Numbered from the stretch's first letter, positions 30,003-41,720 are shown. The stretch is DNA of 64,000 nucleotides from Vibrio sp. CB1-14 (GCF_040412085.2 NZ_CP115920.1:682001-746000); one strand, 5' to 3'. Numbers and translations are program-made. Notes: generated by a model not told the origin, from the sequence alone.

Positions 30003-31851
30003 CGCTTGTCTCGTCCTGAGTCGCGGTTATTTCTTGTACGGTAGAAGGTTGCTCGCCGTAGACACCCCAAGCAATCTGGCGTTGAACTACGCAGTCTGGA
30101 TCGATCGTTAGCATACCGGTTTGTCCATCGACAGAGTAACCTTGTACTGCTTTCAGTTGCGGTAATTCTTTAGTCAGCGTGTAGGCATCCATACCTAATG
30201 CTTGCAGGCGTTTCTCTGCATTTGAGCTCTTCGGCCAGAACTTAGTCATTTGTGCATCGAGGTCGACATTTTGCTCCACTAGCAGTGGAATATCACTGTA
30301 TACCACGCCAGTGAGGTCTTCATACTGACGTTTCTCACTGTGGCTGTGGGAATCAGCAAACAGCTGTGGCTGTTTAGCGTCAGGGTTAATAGCGACTTCG
30401 ATAAATGGCTTGATCAGCGTAAGGTCGGCATTATTGGCAACAATGTATACGGAATCAATGTCACGACGACTACGTGGCTGATTTTCGAGCTTCATACCCG
30501 TTAGCGCTTCCATCTGAGCGATACGTTGCTGGCTTTCTTGTAGGCCAAACACGTTGTTGATGGTTTTTTGTAGTTGTGCGCGATTCGCGTACTGCGCTAC
30601 GGCGACTTTGTTGTCACTCACTTTTGCCCATTCAGCCTCAAAAGCCTTTGCCACACGGTTGCCCAGCGAGCCTTGCGGCGCAATGATCAGCGTGAAAGCA
30701 TATTGGTTTTTAGACAGATGTTGAGCTGCCTGAGCAACCTCTTGCTCAGGAGATAGAGTTAAGTAACACATCATCTGTGTTGGTTCTATCTCATTAGGAA
30801 TATTCAGTGCGAGCGCAGGGATTGGTGTCTCAGAGTTTTGCTGAGCTTGCTGTAGCTTCTCAACATTTTCTTTAACCAGTGGGCCGACAATAAAATCAAC
30901 ACCATTAGCGACGAGTTTTGTCTTGATGTCAGCAGGGGTGGCTTCGTTTGTATCAATAACGGTAAAAATAGCCTCTGGATCGCGCAATTCGTCATCCATC
31001 ATCGCCATCATAAACCCATCGCGTACCAGCTGAGCTTGCTTTGCATACTTACCAGAAAGTGGCAGAAGTAGAGCGGTGCTTTGAGGCGAAGCAATCTCTA
31101 AGTTGAGAATGTCGTAAATGCTTTGCGGAGTGTAGATAGCTGCTGGGTGAGTTGGATTTTCTGCGAGCCAGTTATTTAGTGTATTTTGCAGTTGTGGCAA
31201 GCTAGCTGCCATGCCTTTCATATAGGTAGCCAGTTGTAACCAGCCATCCAGTACTTCTTCATTAGGCTGGGCAACTAAGGTTGATAGATCCTGCGCTGAG
31301 TACTGGTTCATGTACTGCCAGATTTGGGCGTTGATCGCTTCTTGCTGGTCACTGGCGCTAAAACCTGCTTGTGCAATCAGCTCACGGCTAGCATCAAAGT
31401 AATTGCCCATGGCGGCAAGGCTTTGTGCGCGCAATTGATGATAACGCTGCCATTGTTGCTGCGCGAGTGGCCATTCAGATGGGAAGCTAAGCTGCAGATA
31501 CGCTGGTTCTGCTTTGCCTTGCGCAAGGTTTAGTTCCGCGCGTGCGAGTTGCCACTCGGCTTGCTGCACCGTGGTGAGATTTTGTTTGGCAAGTCGATTA
31601 GAGAGTCTCTGGGCTTGCTCGTAATTGCCCTCTTGAATTGATGCTTTGAATGCCAAGATCAACCATTCGTTTGCAAAACCGTCTTGACCGGCGTCAGCTC
31701 GCATCAGATAGGTCTCCGAAGAGGCAGTAGGTGCTAGGGTGATATCAACGCTTTCTGGGGCGCTTGGCTGAGTAGAACAAGCGGCAATGGACAAAGCCAA
31801 TGCAATTGGAGTCAGTAGGCGTGTTACACTATTTCTCTTTGGGTTCATCAT
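29965..31851 (-). CDS. lpoA: Penicillin-binding protein activator LpoA (outer-membrane lipoprotein)
   Basis: LpoA is an outer-membrane lipoprotein that reaches through the peptidoglycan to stimulate PBP1A. After the signal with lipobox SIAAC comes a TPR-like N-terminal domain (about 30-250). A periplasmic-binding-protein-like C-terminal domain follows (ALLLPLSGKYAKQAQLVRDGFM; DFIVGPLVKENVEKLQ; QIAWGVYGEQP). The start chosen is ATG 31851, nine bases after AAAGAG; GTG 31872 and ATGs at 31857 and 31848 are in frame. Length about 628 against 678 in E. coli. The C-terminus has a Thr/Glu-rich tail overlapping yraN. It is divergent from rsmI by 68 bases. Confidence 0.93.
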   Translation of the reverse strand: MMNPKRNSVTRLLTPIALALSIAACSTQPSAPESVDITLAPTASSETYLMRADAGQDGFANEWLILAFKASIQEGNYEQAQRLSNRLAKQNLTTVQQAEWQLARAELNLAQGKAEPAYLQLSFPSEWPLAQQQWQRYHQLRAQSLAAMGNYFDASRELIAQAGFSASDQQEAINAQIWQYMNQYSAQDLSTLVAQPNEEVLDGWLQLATYMKGMAASLPQLQNTLNNWLAENPTHPAAIYTPQSIYDILNLEIASPQSTALLLPLSGKYAKQAQLVRDGFMMAMMDDELRDPEAIFTVIDTNEATPADIKTKLVANGVDFIVGPLVKENVEKLQQAQQNSETPIPALALNIPNEIEPTQMMCYLTLSPEQEVAQAAQHLSKNQYAFTLIIAPQGSLGNRVAKAFEAEWAKVSDNKVAVAQYANRAQLQKTINNVFGLQESQQRIAQMEALTGMKLENQPRSRRDIDSVYIVANNADLTLIKPFIEVAINPDAKQPQLFADSHSHSEKRQYEDLTGVVYSDIPLLVEQNVDLDAQMTKFWPKSSNAEKRLQALGMDAYTLTKELPQLKAVQGYSVDGQTGMLTIDPDCVVQRQIAWGVYGEQPSTVQEITATQDETSDDTTAVETPISE

Positions 31852-31919
31852 TGCCATGAGCTCTTTAATCACTATTCGTGTAAAATCATTATATTAATCG
31901 TTGAAGTGCTGGTAAACAA

Positions 31920-32783
31920 ATGACAAGCAACAAAACTACTTATATTGAGCAACCAACGCTCTTTATTGTACCGACACCGATTGGAAACCTCGGTGATATC
32001 ACACAAAGAGCGCTGGGTGTACTCCATAGCGTCGACATTATTGCTGCTGAAGATACGCGCCATACGGGTAAGCTTCTGTCTCACTTCAATATTCAAACTA
32101 GAACATTTGCGTTGCATGATCACAATGAACAGCAAAAAGCGCAAGTTTTAGTCGATAAACTGCTTGCGGGTGAATCCATCGCATTGGTCTCTGATGCTGG
32201 CACACCGCTTATCAGCGATCCAGGGTATCATTTGGTGACTCAATGTCGTCAGGCAGGCGTTAAAGTTGTGCCATTACCAGGGGCGTGTGCTGTGATTACT
32301 GCGCTGAGCGCATCTGGCTTGCCCTCTGATCGCTTTAGTTTTGAGGGCTTTTTGCCAGCGAAAAGCAAAGGCCGTAAAGATAAATTCATGGAGATCGCCA
32401 AAGCCGAGCGCACCTGTATCTTCTACGAATCGCCACATCGAATTACCGAGTCACTTGCCGATATGCTTGAAGTGCTGGGGCCTGAACGTGAGGTTGTATT
32501 GGCGCGCGAGCTAACCAAGACCTATGAAACCATTCAAGGTTTGCCACTTGGTGAGTTGATTGCGTGGATTGGAGAAGATGATAACCGTAAGCGTGGTGAG
32601 ATGGTGTTATTGATTCACGGTCATCGTGAGCCTGTGAATGAAGAGCTGCCAGATGAAGCGACACGTACACTGGCTATTTTGGTTAAAGATTTACCACTTA
32701 AAAAAGCGGCAGCGGCGACGGCTGAAATCTATAACCTCAAAAAGAATGCCTTGTATAAATGGGGTCTAGAAAACTTATCCTAG
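31920..32783 (+). CDS. rsmI: 16S rRNA (cytidine-1402-2'-O)-methyltransferase RsmI
   Basis: RsmI methylates the ribose of C1402 in the ribosomal decoding site using S-adenosylmethionine; RsmH (33387-34337) modifies the same nucleotide's base. The protein starts with [19 protein letters not shown]. It has [42 protein letters not shown] (SAM site) and FYESPHRI, all tetrapyrrole-methylase-fold signatures. Length is 287 (E. coli 286). It is divergent from lpoA, as in E. coli. Confidence 0.97.
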   Translation: MTSNKTTYIEQPTLFIVPTPIGNLGDITQRALGVLHSVDIIAAEDTRHTGKLLSHFNIQTRTFALHDHNEQQKAQVLVDKLLAGESIALVSDAGTPLISDPGYHLVTQCRQAGVKVVPLPGACAVITALSASGLPSDRFSFEGFLPAKSKGRKDKFMEIAKAERTCIFYESPHRITESLADMLEVLGPEREVVLARELTKTYETIQGLPLGELIAWIGEDDNRKRGEMVLLIHGHREPVNEELPDEATRTLAILVKDLPLKKAAAATAEIYNLKKNALYKWGLENLS

Positions 32784-32790
32784 AAAAACA

Positions 32791-32819
32791 TTGAGTAATC
32801 ACGCTCGCTTAGTTACAAT
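32791..32819 (+). promoter_or_regulatory. Predicted sigma-70 promoter of rnpB
   Basis: TTGAGT (32791-32796), 17 bases, TACAAT (32814-32819), then a GC-rich discriminator (CCGCGCCC) and a start at or just before 32829. The GC discriminator is typical of stringently controlled stable-RNA promoters. Confidence 0.75.
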
Positions 32820-32828
32820 CCGCGCCCT

Positions 32829-33235
<407 letters not shown>

Positions 33236-33242
33236 ATTATAG

Positions 33243-33280
33243 AAAAACCCATTACAAATTGATTTTGTAATGGGTTTTTT
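33243..33280 (+). terminator. Rho-independent terminator after rnpB
   Basis: A 16-bp stem (AAAAACCCATTACAAA with TTTGTAATGGGTTTTT), 5-base loop, T-run to 33280. Confidence 0.9.
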
Positions 33281-33321
33281 GCTTTTTTATCACCTATCTT
33301 TACGATAGGCTGAACTTAACC

Positions 33322-33360
33322 AGATGACGTTACTGAAGGAAATCAGTAAACTTGTCATCT
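33322..33360 (+). repeat. Long hairpin in the rsmH leader
   Basis: AGATGAC (33322-33328) pairs with GTCATCT (33354-33360), and TTACTGA (33330-33336) pairs with TCAGTAA (33343-33349) around an AGGAAA loop. That gives about 15 base pairs with one small asymmetric bulge. No T-run follows, so it is a leader structure or dyad rather than a terminator. It ends 26 bases before the rsmH ATG. Confidence 0.6.
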
Positions 33361-33386
33361 TTGCTAAGCAACTCTCGAGATCACCC

Positions 33387-34337
33387 ATGAGCGAATCCTT
33401 TCAACACATTTCGGTACTACTTCACGAATCCATTGATGGTCTAGCGATCAAACCGGATGGAACTTACATTGATGGAACGTTCGGCCGCGGTGGTCACAGT
33501 CGTCAAATTCTTTCACAACTGGGTGAAAACGGTCGCCTATTCAGTATTGACCGCGATCCGACGGCGATTGAGGAAGCAAAAAAGATTGATGATCCACGCT
33601 TTACCATTATTCATGGCCCATTTTCTGGTATGGCAGAATACGCAGAGCGTTATGATCTTGTGGGTAAAGTGGACGGTGTGTTGCTTGATTTGGGCGTGTC
33701 TTCGCCGCAGCTTGACGATGCTGAGCGTGGCTTTAGCTTCATGAAAGATGGCCCGCTTGATATGCGTATGGATCCAACATCTGGTATGCCTGTCTCTGAG
33801 TGGTTAGCGCAAGCCGATCTTGATGACATTACGTGGGTGATCCGCGAGTTTGGTGAAGACAAGCATGCTCGCCGTATTGCTAAAGCTATTGTTGCCCATC
33901 GTGAAGATGAAGAAAAAGAGCCGCTTACACGTACTGGCCAGTTGGCAAAGCTGATCTCTGAAGCCGCACCTAAGAGCTTCAAAGAGAAAAAGCACCCAGC
34001 GACGCGAGCTTTCCAAGCGTTTCGAATCTACATCAACAGTGAGCTCGAAGAGATCGATACGGCGCTAAAAGGCGCTGCCAGCATTCTTGCTCCAGAGGGG
34101 CGTTTGTCGGTTATTAGCTTCCACTCGCTTGAAGATCGCATGGTGAAGCATTTTATGCGCAAAGAGAGCAAAGGACCCCAGGTACCCCATGGTATCCCGA
34201 TGACCGAAGATCAAATTCGAGCGCTGGGTAGTGCGAATCTAAAGACCATTGGTAAGGCGCTCAAGCCTTCGGGTCATGAAGTGGAAATGAACACCCGCTC
34301 ACGCAGCTCTGTACTTCGTGTGGCGGAAAAACTGTAA
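33387..34337 (+). CDS. rsmH: 16S rRNA (cytosine-1402-N4)-methyltransferase RsmH
   Basis: RsmH (MraW) methylates N4 of C1402 in 16S rRNA and heads the division/cell-wall cluster here. The start [19 protein letters not shown] is preferred over an in-frame ATG 63 bases upstream, which lies inside a hairpin. Motifs: [12 protein letters not shown] (SAM site), [45 protein letters not shown] and [12 protein letters not shown]. Length 316 (E. coli 313). In E. coli mraZ precedes this gene; none is present here between the rnpB terminator and rsmH. ftsL follows after 11 bases. Confidence 0.96.
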   Translation: MSESFQHISVLLHESIDGLAIKPDGTYIDGTFGRGGHSRQILSQLGENGRLFSIDRDPTAIEEAKKIDDPRFTIIHGPFSGMAEYAERYDLVGKVDGVLLDLGVSSPQLDDAERGFSFMKDGPLDMRMDPTSGMPVSEWLAQADLDDITWVIREFGEDKHARRIAKAIVAHREDEEKEPLTRTGQLAKLISEAAPKSFKEKKHPATRAFQAFRIYINSELEEIDTALKGAASILAPEGRLSVISFHSLEDRMVKHFMRKESKGPQVPHGIPMTEDQIRALGSANLKTIGKALKPSGHEVEMNTRSRSSVLRVAEKL

Positions 34338-34348
34338 CGGATGACGGG

Positions 34349-34669
34349 ATGTCTAACCAACCGACTCATAATCTCGCGAAACTGATTGCCTTAGATATCA
34401 TCACGGTAGGCCGTATCCCGCTTATCGTGTTTTTGATGATATTTGCAACGGCGATGGGGGTGGTGTTTGCAACGCATCACACCCGCGAAGCCATCAACGA
34501 GAAAGATATCGCGCTTCAAGAGCGTGAACGACTTGATAATGAGTGGCGCAACCTGTTGCTTGAGGAAAATGCGCTGTCGGAACATAGCCGCGTTCAGGCT
34601 ATGGCTAAACAAGAGTTAGAGATGACGCGCCCAGACGCAGACAAGGAAGTAGTGGTTTCCCTGAAATGA
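34349..34669 (+). CDS. ftsL: Cell division protein FtsL
   Basis: FtsL is a small bitopic divisome protein that forms a complex with FtsB and FtsQ and activates FtsWI. A short cytoplasmic head is followed by one span (about 25-45: IPLIVFLMIFATAMGVVFATH). A periplasmic leucine-zipper-like coiled coil (EKDIALQERERLDNEWRNLLLEENAL) and the HSRVQAMAKQELEM segment follow. Length 106 against 121 in E. coli. Its stop overlaps the ftsI start as ATGA, implying coupled translation. Low sequence conservation is normal for FtsL; position and topology make the call firm. Confidence 0.94.
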   Translation: MSNQPTHNLAKLIALDIITVGRIPLIVFLMIFATAMGVVFATHHTREAINEKDIALQERERLDNEWRNLLLEENALSEHSRVQAMAKQELEMTRPDADKEVVVSLK

Positions 34670-36402
34670 AAGGCAAAAAAGTCGTTAAGTCTTCCAACAA
34701 AAAACAATCTCAACAAGCCGTAAGCCAACCTGCGCTGATCGCTTGGCGCTTTCGCCTCATTATGGGCGGCGTGCTGCTTATCTTTACCGCGCTAGTCGCA
34801 CGCATCGGTTATATTCAAGTTATCGAGCCTGACAATCTGATTAAACAGGGCGATCTGCGCTCTGTTCGTGTAAAGGCGCTGCCTTCGGCGCGCGGCATTA
34901 TCTCCGATAAAAACGGTGAACCACTTGCAGTCAGTGTACCTGTTCAGGCGGTATGGGCCGATCCAGCTACTATTTTTAAAGATGATGGACTTAAGCAGTT
35001 AGACCGTTGGCATGCACTTGCTGATGTACTTGGTCTCAATCGCGATGCACTTATTGCCAAAATCAACAAGAACAAATCACGCCGATTTATTTACCTGCAG
35101 CGTCAAGTGAGCCCTGCGATGGCGAAGTACATCAAAGAGTTGAAACTCTCTGGCGTAGGGCTAAAAGCGGAATCCAGACGTTATTATCCTGCGGGTGAGG
35201 TTAGTGCTCACTTAGTGGGTGTGACTGGTATCGATGGTCACGGTCTTGAAGGCGTTGAGCGCAGCTATGATAAATGGCTGACCGGTGAAGCGGGTAAGCG
35301 CATTATTCGTAAAGACCGCTATGGTCGCGTGGTGGAAAACATCTCTCTTGAAGACAGAGAGGAAGGTAAACCACTTGAGCTTACCGTCGATCAAAGATTG
35401 CAGGCCATCGCTTATCGCGCCATCAAACAGGCTGTGGCCGATTACCGCGCCACGTCGGGCAGTGCCGTTATCATTGATGTGAAAACCGGTGGTGTATTAG
35501 CCATGGTAAATGCGCCTTCTTATAACCCGAACAACCGCTCTTCACGCCAGTCTTTTACGATGCGAAATCGTGTTATTACCGATGCGATGGAGCCGGGTTC
35601 TACGGTTAAGCCATTTGTCGTGCTAGCGGCACTAGAGGCAGGTATTGCCGATGAAAACACCATCATCGATACCGGTAATGGCATCATGCAGATCGGTGGT
35701 AGCCGAGTGCGTGATACATCGAAGGTGGGTAAAGCGAACTTAGCTAAGATCCTGCAAAAGTCGAGCAACATCGGAGTGGCAAAGCTGGCTTTAGACATGC
35801 CACTAGAGGCGCTACTTGGGATGTACAGCTCCATTGGTTATGGTCAGCTGTCTGGTCTTAACTTGGTTGGTGAGACCACGGGTATCTTCCCTAACCGTCG
35901 CCGTTGGTCGCAGTTTGAAATCGCGACACTCGCATTTGGCTACGGTATCTCCATCACGCCTCTTCAGTTAGCACACGCTTACGCCACTCTCGGTAATGGC
36001 GGCTTGTATCAGCCAGTACATATTATTGAAAGCAATCAGCAGGACTTGTCCAAGCAGGTTATCAACCATGACTACGCGATGTCGGTTCTGCATATGTTAG
36101 AGGCGGTAACGCAGCCTGGCGGTACAGCAACACGAGCGGCGGTGCCCGGGTATCGAGTAGCCGCGAAAACTGGTACTTCAAGAAAGGCAGCGGCGGGTGG
36201 CTACAGTGATGAATATGTAGCGATTACCTCAGGTGTCGCGCCGGTAAGTGACCCGCGTATTGCCTTGGTAGTGGTGATTAATGAACCGCAAGGCGATCAG
36301 TACTATGGCGGTGCGGTGGCAGGCCCTGTCTTTTCCGAAATCATGAAGGGAGCGTTGCAGATACTCAATGTCGCTCCTGACGAAAACCAATTTCAGCAAT
36401 AG
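34666..36402 (+). CDS. ftsI: Peptidoglycan transpeptidase FtsI (PBP3)
   Basis: FtsI cross-links septal peptidoglycan as partner of the polymerase FtsW. A basic cytoplasmic tail and one membrane span (about 27-47) precede the pedestal domain with ARGIISDKNGEPLAVS. The transpeptidase domain has STVK (Ser312), SSN (in KSSNIGVAKLA) and KTGTSRK. Length 578 against 588 in E. coli. It begins inside the ftsL stop codon and ends 10 bases before murE, with AGGTGAG there as the next ribosome site. Confidence 0.97.
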   Translation: MKGKKVVKSSNKKQSQQAVSQPALIAWRFRLIMGGVLLIFTALVARIGYIQVIEPDNLIKQGDLRSVRVKALPSARGIISDKNGEPLAVSVPVQAVWADPATIFKDDGLKQLDRWHALADVLGLNRDALIAKINKNKSRRFIYLQRQVSPAMAKYIKELKLSGVGLKAESRRYYPAGEVSAHLVGVTGIDGHGLEGVERSYDKWLTGEAGKRIIRKDRYGRVVENISLEDREEGKPLELTVDQRLQAIAYRAIKQAVADYRATSGSAVIIDVKTGGVLAMVNAPSYNPNNRSSRQSFTMRNRVITDAMEPGSTVKPFVVLAALEAGIADENTIIDTGNGIMQIGGSRVRDTSKVGKANLAKILQKSSNIGVAKLALDMPLEALLGMYSSIGYGQLSGLNLVGETTGIFPNRRRWSQFEIATLAFGYGISITPLQLAHAYATLGNGGLYQPVHIIESNQQDLSKQVINHDYAMSVLHMLEAVTQPGGTATRAAVPGYRVAAKTGTSRKAAAGGYSDEYVAITSGVAPVSDPRIALVVVINEPQGDQYYGGAVAGPVFSEIMKGALQILNVAPDENQFQQ

Positions 36403-36412
36403 GTGAGAAACA

Positions 36413-37912
36413 ATGTTGACCTCTTTGACATTGGCAAAGCTATTAAAACCATGGCTTGATGACAGCAGTAAACTGATGGCAAACGACACGCTCGGAGCCA
36501 TCAATGTGTCTAACTTGGAGCTTGATAGCCGTGCTATTAAGCAAGGTGATACGTTTGTGGCGATCATCGGCCATACGGTAGATGGGCGTCTGTTTATCGA
36601 GCGTGCGATTCAGTCTGGTGCCGACTCAGTGATTGCTCAGGCCGATGCTGAGCACAAACATGGCGAAGTGACCCTTGTCGATGGCGTGCCTGTTGTTCAT
36701 ATTTATCAGCTCGACACTTTGTTGTCGGTGATGGCCGCGCGTCTTTATCAGTACAAGCAGCAAGTGATTGGTGTAACAGGGACGAATGGTAAAACTACGA
36801 TCACCCAACTTATCGCGCAGTGGATTGAACTTGTCGGCGATAGAGCCGCCATCATGGGCACCACGGGCAATGGCTTCTTGAACGATTTGCAACAAGCGAA
36901 AAATACCACGGGCAGCGCTATTGATGTGCAGCGCATTTTATCTCAGCTTGATGCCCTGGGCGCGCAATACACGGCGATGGAAGTCTCCTCCCATGGCCTG
37001 GTTCAAGGTCGTGTGGCCGCTGTGCCTTTCTCACTAGGTATTTTCACTAACCTCAGCCGTGACCACTTGGACTATCACGGCACGATGGAAGGTTATGAAG
37101 CGGCCAAGAAACTCCTATTTACCGGGCATCACTGCGAGCATGCGGTGTTGAATGTCGATGACGAAGTGGGTCGCCGCTGGCTTTCGGCGCGCAGCGATGC
37201 CATTGCTGTGTCTGTTGAAGGGCGCCAGCTAGGCGCAAAGGGCGTTTGGGCAACATCGGTTGAATATAGTGACGGCGGCATCTCTTTAGAATTTGATGGT
37301 TGCTTTGGCAGTGGCAAGCTCAATGCTCCGCTGATTGGTCAGTTCAATGCGAGCAATGTGTTGCTGGCGTTTTCTGCTCTGTTGGCGCTTGGTTTTGATA
37401 AACAAGCGCTAATGGATACAGCATCCAAGCTACAACCTGTACTTGGTCGTATGGAGCTGTTTCAAGCGGATGATAAACCAAAGCTGGTGGTAGATTACGC
37501 TCACACCCCAGATGCGTTAGAGAAAGCCTTGCAGGCACTTCGCGTGCATTGTGATGGCCAGCTTTGGGTTATTGTCGGCTGCGGTGGTGACCGAGACAAA
37601 GGTAAACGTCCAATGATGGCCTCTATCGCTGAGCAGTTAGCGGACAAGGTGATCTTAAGCGATGACAACCCACGCAGTGAAGATCCTAAAGCGATTGTCG
37701 AAGATATGCTGGCGGGAATGAGTGCGCCAGAGGTCGCATTTGTTGAGCATCAACGTTTTAATGCGGCTCAGCTAGCGGTGAAGCACGCGAGTGCTTCCGA
37801 CATCATTCTACTTGCAGGTAAAGGGCACGAAGACTACCAAGTGATTGGCAATGACAATGTCCACTATTCAGACCGTGAAACGGCAGCACAGTTACTAGGA
37901 CTGACGTTATGA
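36413..37912 (+). CDS. murE: UDP-MurNAc-L-Ala-D-Glu:meso-diaminopimelate ligase
   Basis: MurE adds the third stem amino acid to the cytoplasmic peptidoglycan precursor. ATP-binding [18 protein letters not shown] and the DNPRSEDP motif are present. The Arg of DNPR marks specificity for meso-diaminopimelate rather than lysine. YAHTPDAL and GKGHEDYQ are also seen. Length 499 (E. coli 495). Its TGA overlaps the murF ATG. The substrate meso-DAP comes from the pathway of dapB, also in this window (54039-54848). Confidence 0.97.
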   Translation: MLTSLTLAKLLKPWLDDSSKLMANDTLGAINVSNLELDSRAIKQGDTFVAIIGHTVDGRLFIERAIQSGADSVIAQADAEHKHGEVTLVDGVPVVHIYQLDTLLSVMAARLYQYKQQVIGVTGTNGKTTITQLIAQWIELVGDRAAIMGTTGNGFLNDLQQAKNTTGSAIDVQRILSQLDALGAQYTAMEVSSHGLVQGRVAAVPFSLGIFTNLSRDHLDYHGTMEGYEAAKKLLFTGHHCEHAVLNVDDEVGRRWLSARSDAIAVSVEGRQLGAKGVWATSVEYSDGGISLEFDGCFGSGKLNAPLIGQFNASNVLLAFSALLALGFDKQALMDTASKLQPVLGRMELFQADDKPKLVVDYAHTPDALEKALQALRVHCDGQLWVIVGCGGDRDKGKRPMMASIAEQLADKVILSDDNPRSEDPKAIVEDMLAGMSAPEVAFVEHQRFNAAQLAVKHASASDIILLAGKGHEDYQVIGNDNVHYSDRETAAQLLGLTL

Positions 37913-39273
37913 TTGAACTCAAATTAACGGATATCGCGACCATTGTTGACGGACAGCTAGTGGGTGAAGATATAAGTATCACAGATGTCACCACAGACAC
38001 GCGAGCCATCGAACCGGGTGCGCTGTTTATTGCTTTGGTTGGTGAACGTTTTGATGCCCATGATTTTGCTGAGCAAGCGGCAGAGAAAGGCGCAGCAGCG
38101 CTAATTGTTGAGCGAGAGTTGGATGTCGCCATTGCTCAAGTCGTGGTTGCCGATAGTAAACAAGCCTTGGGTAAACTGGGGGCGGAAGTTCATAAGCGCT
38201 GCCAAACCCAAACGATTGCCATTACAGGCAGCTGCGGTAAAACGACAGTTAAAGAGATGATTGCCAGCATTTTGTCTAGCAAAGGGCAGGTGCTGTATAC
38301 CGCGGGTAACTTTAATAATGATATCGGCGTGCCATTAACTTTGCTTCGCTCAACACCCCAAGACGACTTTGCAGTGATTGAACTGGGTGCTAACCATATC
38401 GGTGAAATTGCCTACACAACAGCGTTAGCTCAGCCGGAAGTCGCGCTGGTTAACAATGTGGCCGAGGCGCATCTAGAAGGTTTTGGCTCTCTTGACGGTG
38501 TTAAACAGGCTAAGGGGGAAATCTATCAAGGACTGCCTGCGGGTGGTATTGCACTCGTGAACCTTGATAGTGAAGGTGGTGACTATTGGCAATCGGTACT
38601 GAGTGACAAACAGGTAGTGCGCATCGCCAAACAAAACGTTCACGCAGACTTTTACGCCTCTGACATAACCTTGTCATCTCTTGGTAGCCCGTTGTTTACA
38701 CTCCACACCCCAGTAGGCAACATTTCGATTGAGTTGACCATTATCGGTGAGCACAATGTGGCAAATGCAGTGGCTGCAGCCGCTTTGGCAACGCAAGTTG
38801 GTGCAACTCTCGAGCAAGTTCAACACGGTTTACAATCATTAAGTAAAGTGAAGCGCCGTGTTGATGTTGAGAAGCTTACCGAAACGCTCACTCTGATTGA
38901 TGATAGCTATAACGCCAGTGTTCCCGCAATGAAGGCGGCGGTCGATCTGTTGGGGCAGTTTACTCAAACCCAGCGCTGGTTGATTTTGGGTAACATGGCA
39001 GAATTGGGGCATGAAAGCCTTGCACTTCACAAAGAAGTCGGACAACATGCTGCACCTTTCGCATTTGAACATGTTTTAACCTATGGTGAGGATGCGAAAG
39101 TAATCAGTGACCTTTGCGGTGGACAGCATTTTAAAAGTCACGACGATATGTTTGCGCATATCGAGCACACATTAACACAGTTAAACCAGACCTCTCATAC
39201 CTTGTTGGTTAAAGGGGCGCTAAGTGCTGGCATGTTTACTATCGCCAATGCACTGAAGGAGAAATACACATGA
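37909..39273 (+). CDS. murF: UDP-MurNAc-tripeptide:D-Ala-D-Ala ligase
   Basis: MurF attaches D-alanyl-D-alanine to complete the pentapeptide. The ATP site is [36 protein letters not shown] and [15 protein letters not shown] match the family. Length 454 (E. coli 452). It overlaps murE at its start and mraY at its end, both as ATGA, so the three are coupled. D-Ala-D-Ala ligase (ddl) is not encoded in this cluster and must be elsewhere. Confidence 0.97.
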   Translation: MIELKLTDIATIVDGQLVGEDISITDVTTDTRAIEPGALFIALVGERFDAHDFAEQAAEKGAAALIVERELDVAIAQVVVADSKQALGKLGAEVHKRCQTQTIAITGSCGKTTVKEMIASILSSKGQVLYTAGNFNNDIGVPLTLLRSTPQDDFAVIELGANHIGEIAYTTALAQPEVALVNNVAEAHLEGFGSLDGVKQAKGEIYQGLPAGGIALVNLDSEGGDYWQSVLSDKQVVRIAKQNVHADFYASDITLSSLGSPLFTLHTPVGNISIELTIIGEHNVANAVAAAALATQVGATLEQVQHGLQSLSKVKRRVDVEKLTETLTLIDDSYNASVPAMKAAVDLLGQFTQTQRWLILGNMAELGHESLALHKEVGQHAAPFAFEHVLTYGEDAKVISDLCGGQHFKSHDDMFAHIEHTLTQLNQTSHTLLVKGALSAGMFTIANALKEKYT

Positions 39274-40352
39274 TCATTTGGCTTGCAGAATTACTACAGC
39301 CATACTTTTCTTTTTTTCGTCTGTTTGAATATTTGTCATTCAGAGCCATTGTCAGTGTATTAACTGCGTTAGGTATTTCTTTGTGGATGGGGCTAAAAAT
39401 GATTGCCCGTCTACAAATGCTGCAAATTGGCCAAGTCGTTCGAAATGAAGGTCCGGAGTCGCACTTTAGCAAGCGTGGTACACCGACGATGGGTGGTATA
39501 ATGATCCTATCGGCGATTTCTATTACCGTTTTGCTTTGGGCAGACTTGAGTAACCCTTATATTTGGGCTGTACTTGCGGTGCTACTTGGCTATGGTGCCG
39601 TTGGTTTTGTGGATGACTATCGCAAGGTAGTGCGCAAAAACACCGATGGCCTGATCGCTCGTTGGAAGTATTTTTGGCAGTCGCTGATTGCCTTGGTGGT
39701 GGCATTTGCTCTGTATGCTCACGGCCAAGACACGGCAGCCACACAGCTTGTAGTACCATTCTTTAAAGATGTAATGCCGCAAATGGGACTGTTCTACATT
39801 GTCTTCACATACTTTGTGATTGTTGGCACCAGTAATGCGGTGAATCTGACCGATGGCCTTGACGGTCTGGCTATTATGCCAACGGTATTGGTTGCAGCCG
39901 GCTTTGCGGTGATTGCTTGGGCAACAGGCAACGTTAACTTCGCAGCTTATTTGCACATTCCTTATATTCCATACACCTCTGAGCTTGTGGTGTTCTGTAC
40001 TGCAATGGTTGGTGCTGGACTTGGTTTCCTTTGGTTTAACACTTACCCTGCGCAAGTCTTTATGGGTGATGTAGGCTCGTTAGCACTTGGCGGCGCATTG
40101 GGTGTCATTGCCGTGTTGGTACGTCAAGAGTTCGTACTGGTGATCATGGGCGGTGTATTTGTAATGGAGACGCTATCGGTAATCCTTCAGGTTGGCTCTT
40201 ACAAGTTGCGTGGTCAGCGCATTTTCCGTATGGCACCTATCCATCATCACTATGAACTAAAAGGCTGGCCAGAACCGCGTGTTATCGTTCGCTTCTGGAT
40301 CATTTCAATCGTATTGGTACTTATTGGCCTAGCGACGCTTAAAGTACGTTAA
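39270..40352 (+). CDS. mraY: Phospho-MurNAc-pentapeptide transferase
   Basis: MraY is a ten-span inner-membrane enzyme that moves phospho-MurNAc-pentapeptide onto undecaprenyl phosphate, making lipid I. Signature runs: [27 protein letters not shown] (Mg2+ site), [22 protein letters not shown] and [15 protein letters not shown] (HHH motif). Length 360, as in E. coli. The start overlaps the murF stop. The message continues to murD after 24 bases. Confidence 0.98.
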   Translation: MIIWLAELLQPYFSFFRLFEYLSFRAIVSVLTALGISLWMGLKMIARLQMLQIGQVVRNEGPESHFSKRGTPTMGGIMILSAISITVLLWADLSNPYIWAVLAVLLGYGAVGFVDDYRKVVRKNTDGLIARWKYFWQSLIALVVAFALYAHGQDTAATQLVVPFFKDVMPQMGLFYIVFTYFVIVGTSNAVNLTDGLDGLAIMPTVLVAAGFAVIAWATGNVNFAAYLHIPYIPYTSELVVFCTAMVGAGLGFLWFNTYPAQVFMGDVGSLALGGALGVIAVLVRQEFVLVIMGGVFVMETLSVILQVGSYKLRGQRIFRMAPIHHHYELKGWPEPRVIVRFWIISIVLVLIGLATLKVR

Positions 40353-40376
40353 TCAACAGGCTAGGGATCCTTGTTC

Positions 40377-41705
40377 ATGGAACGTTGGCAAGACATTCAG
40401 CAAGTGGTCGTCGTAGGGCTCGGTATTACCGGGCTCTCCGTCGTTAATCACCTTCGTAAATATCATCCTACATTGACCATTCAAGTAATGGACAGTCGAG
40501 ACAATCCGCCGGGGGCTGAGCAGTTGCCGCAAGGCGTTGCCCTACATACCGGCAGTTTTGAAGCCGATTGGTTGATGCAGGCTGACTTAGTGGTGTGTAA
40601 CCCAGGTATCGCTCTAGCGACGCCGGAAATTCACGCAGCCATGGCAAACGGCGTCTCTGTCATTGGCGATATCGAACTGTTTGCTAGGGCAAATGACAAG
40701 CCAGTGATTGCCATTACTGGTTCAAACGGAAAAAGTACCGTGACTGATCTCACGGGTGAGATGGCCAAGGCTGCGGGACTTAGTGTCGGAGTGGGTGGCA
40801 ACATTGGTTTTCCTGCGCTCGATTTACTTGAGCTTGATGCCGATCTCTATGTGCTTGAGCTATCCAGTTTCCAACTGGAAACGACGTCGTCGCTGAAAAC
40901 GCAAGTCTCAACGTTTCTAAATCTTTCAGAAGACCATATGGATCGCTACGAGGGTATGGCGGATTATGCCGAGGCCAAGCGCAGGATCTTCTTACATGCT
41001 GAGCATGTGTTAGTAAATCGCGATGAGCCAGAGACTTATCCAACAGAGACGTCTCTAGCACTCTCGACATTTGGTTTTGATGCTAAGCAGTTCGGTATGC
41101 AGGTATTTGATGGACGCACTTGGTTGATGGATGGCGATGCTAAAATCCTCGCGGCGGATAAGCTGAGCATCGTGGGTAAGCACAATTGGTCAAATGCTTT
41201 GGTCGCTTGTGCGCTGCTCAAGCTAGCAAATATCGATTATCGTTCGGCATTGGAATGCTTGAAATCTTATCGAGGCTTAAGCCATCGCTGCCAAGTGGTG
41301 GCCGAACAAGCTAACGTGAAATGGGTTAATGATTCGAAAGCCACTAATGTAGCAAGTACGCTTGCCGCTCTGTCAGGCTTAGCACTCCAAGGAACGCTGT
41401 ACTTGCTTGTCGGCGGGGTGGGGAAAGGCGCAGATTTTTCTGAGCTTGCTACGCCGCTTTCTCGACTCAATGTTCAGCTGTGCTGTTTTGGTCTCGATGG
41501 AGAAGCGTTTCTACCGCTTCACGATAGTGCGCGCTACTTTGCTTCAATGGACGATATATTGGCTGAGATCACGCCAAAATTGAAGCAAGGTGATATGGTC
41601 ATGTTGTCGCCTGCGTGCGCCAGCTTTGATCAGTTTGCCAATTTCATGGCTCGCGGTGATCACTTTACCGATTTGGCAGAGCGTTATTCAGCGCAAGTTA
41701 GTTAA
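40377..41705 (+). CDS. murD: UDP-MurNAc-L-alanine:D-glutamate ligase
   Basis: MurD adds D-glutamate as second stem residue. The protein begins [19 protein letters not shown]; the ATG at 40377 has AGGGA at good distance, whereas the TTG at 40371 would be too close. GSNGKST is the ATP loop. ELSSFQLE and [13 protein letters not shown] are typical; HRCQVVAE and NDSKATN match the ligand site. Length 442 (E. coli 438). Confidence 0.97.
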   Translation: MERWQDIQQVVVVGLGITGLSVVNHLRKYHPTLTIQVMDSRDNPPGAEQLPQGVALHTGSFEADWLMQADLVVCNPGIALATPEIHAAMANGVSVIGDIELFARANDKPVIAITGSNGKSTVTDLTGEMAKAAGLSVGVGGNIGFPALDLLELDADLYVLELSSFQLETTSSLKTQVSTFLNLSEDHMDRYEGMADYAEAKRRIFLHAEHVLVNRDEPETYPTETSLALSTFGFDAKQFGMQVFDGRTWLMDGDAKILAADKLSIVGKHNWSNALVACALLKLANIDYRSALECLKSYRGLSHRCQVVAEQANVKWVNDSKATNVASTLAALSGLALQGTLYLLVGGVGKGADFSELATPLSRLNVQLCCFGLDGEAFLPLHDSARYFASMDDILAEITPKLKQGDMVMLSPACASFDQFANFMARGDHFTDLAERYSAQVS

Positions 41706-41720
41706 CACGGATTCGTCACT

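Noticed and set aside
34341..34349. ATG at 34341 as ftsL start
   Set aside because: Out of frame with FtsL and without a distinct ribosome site.
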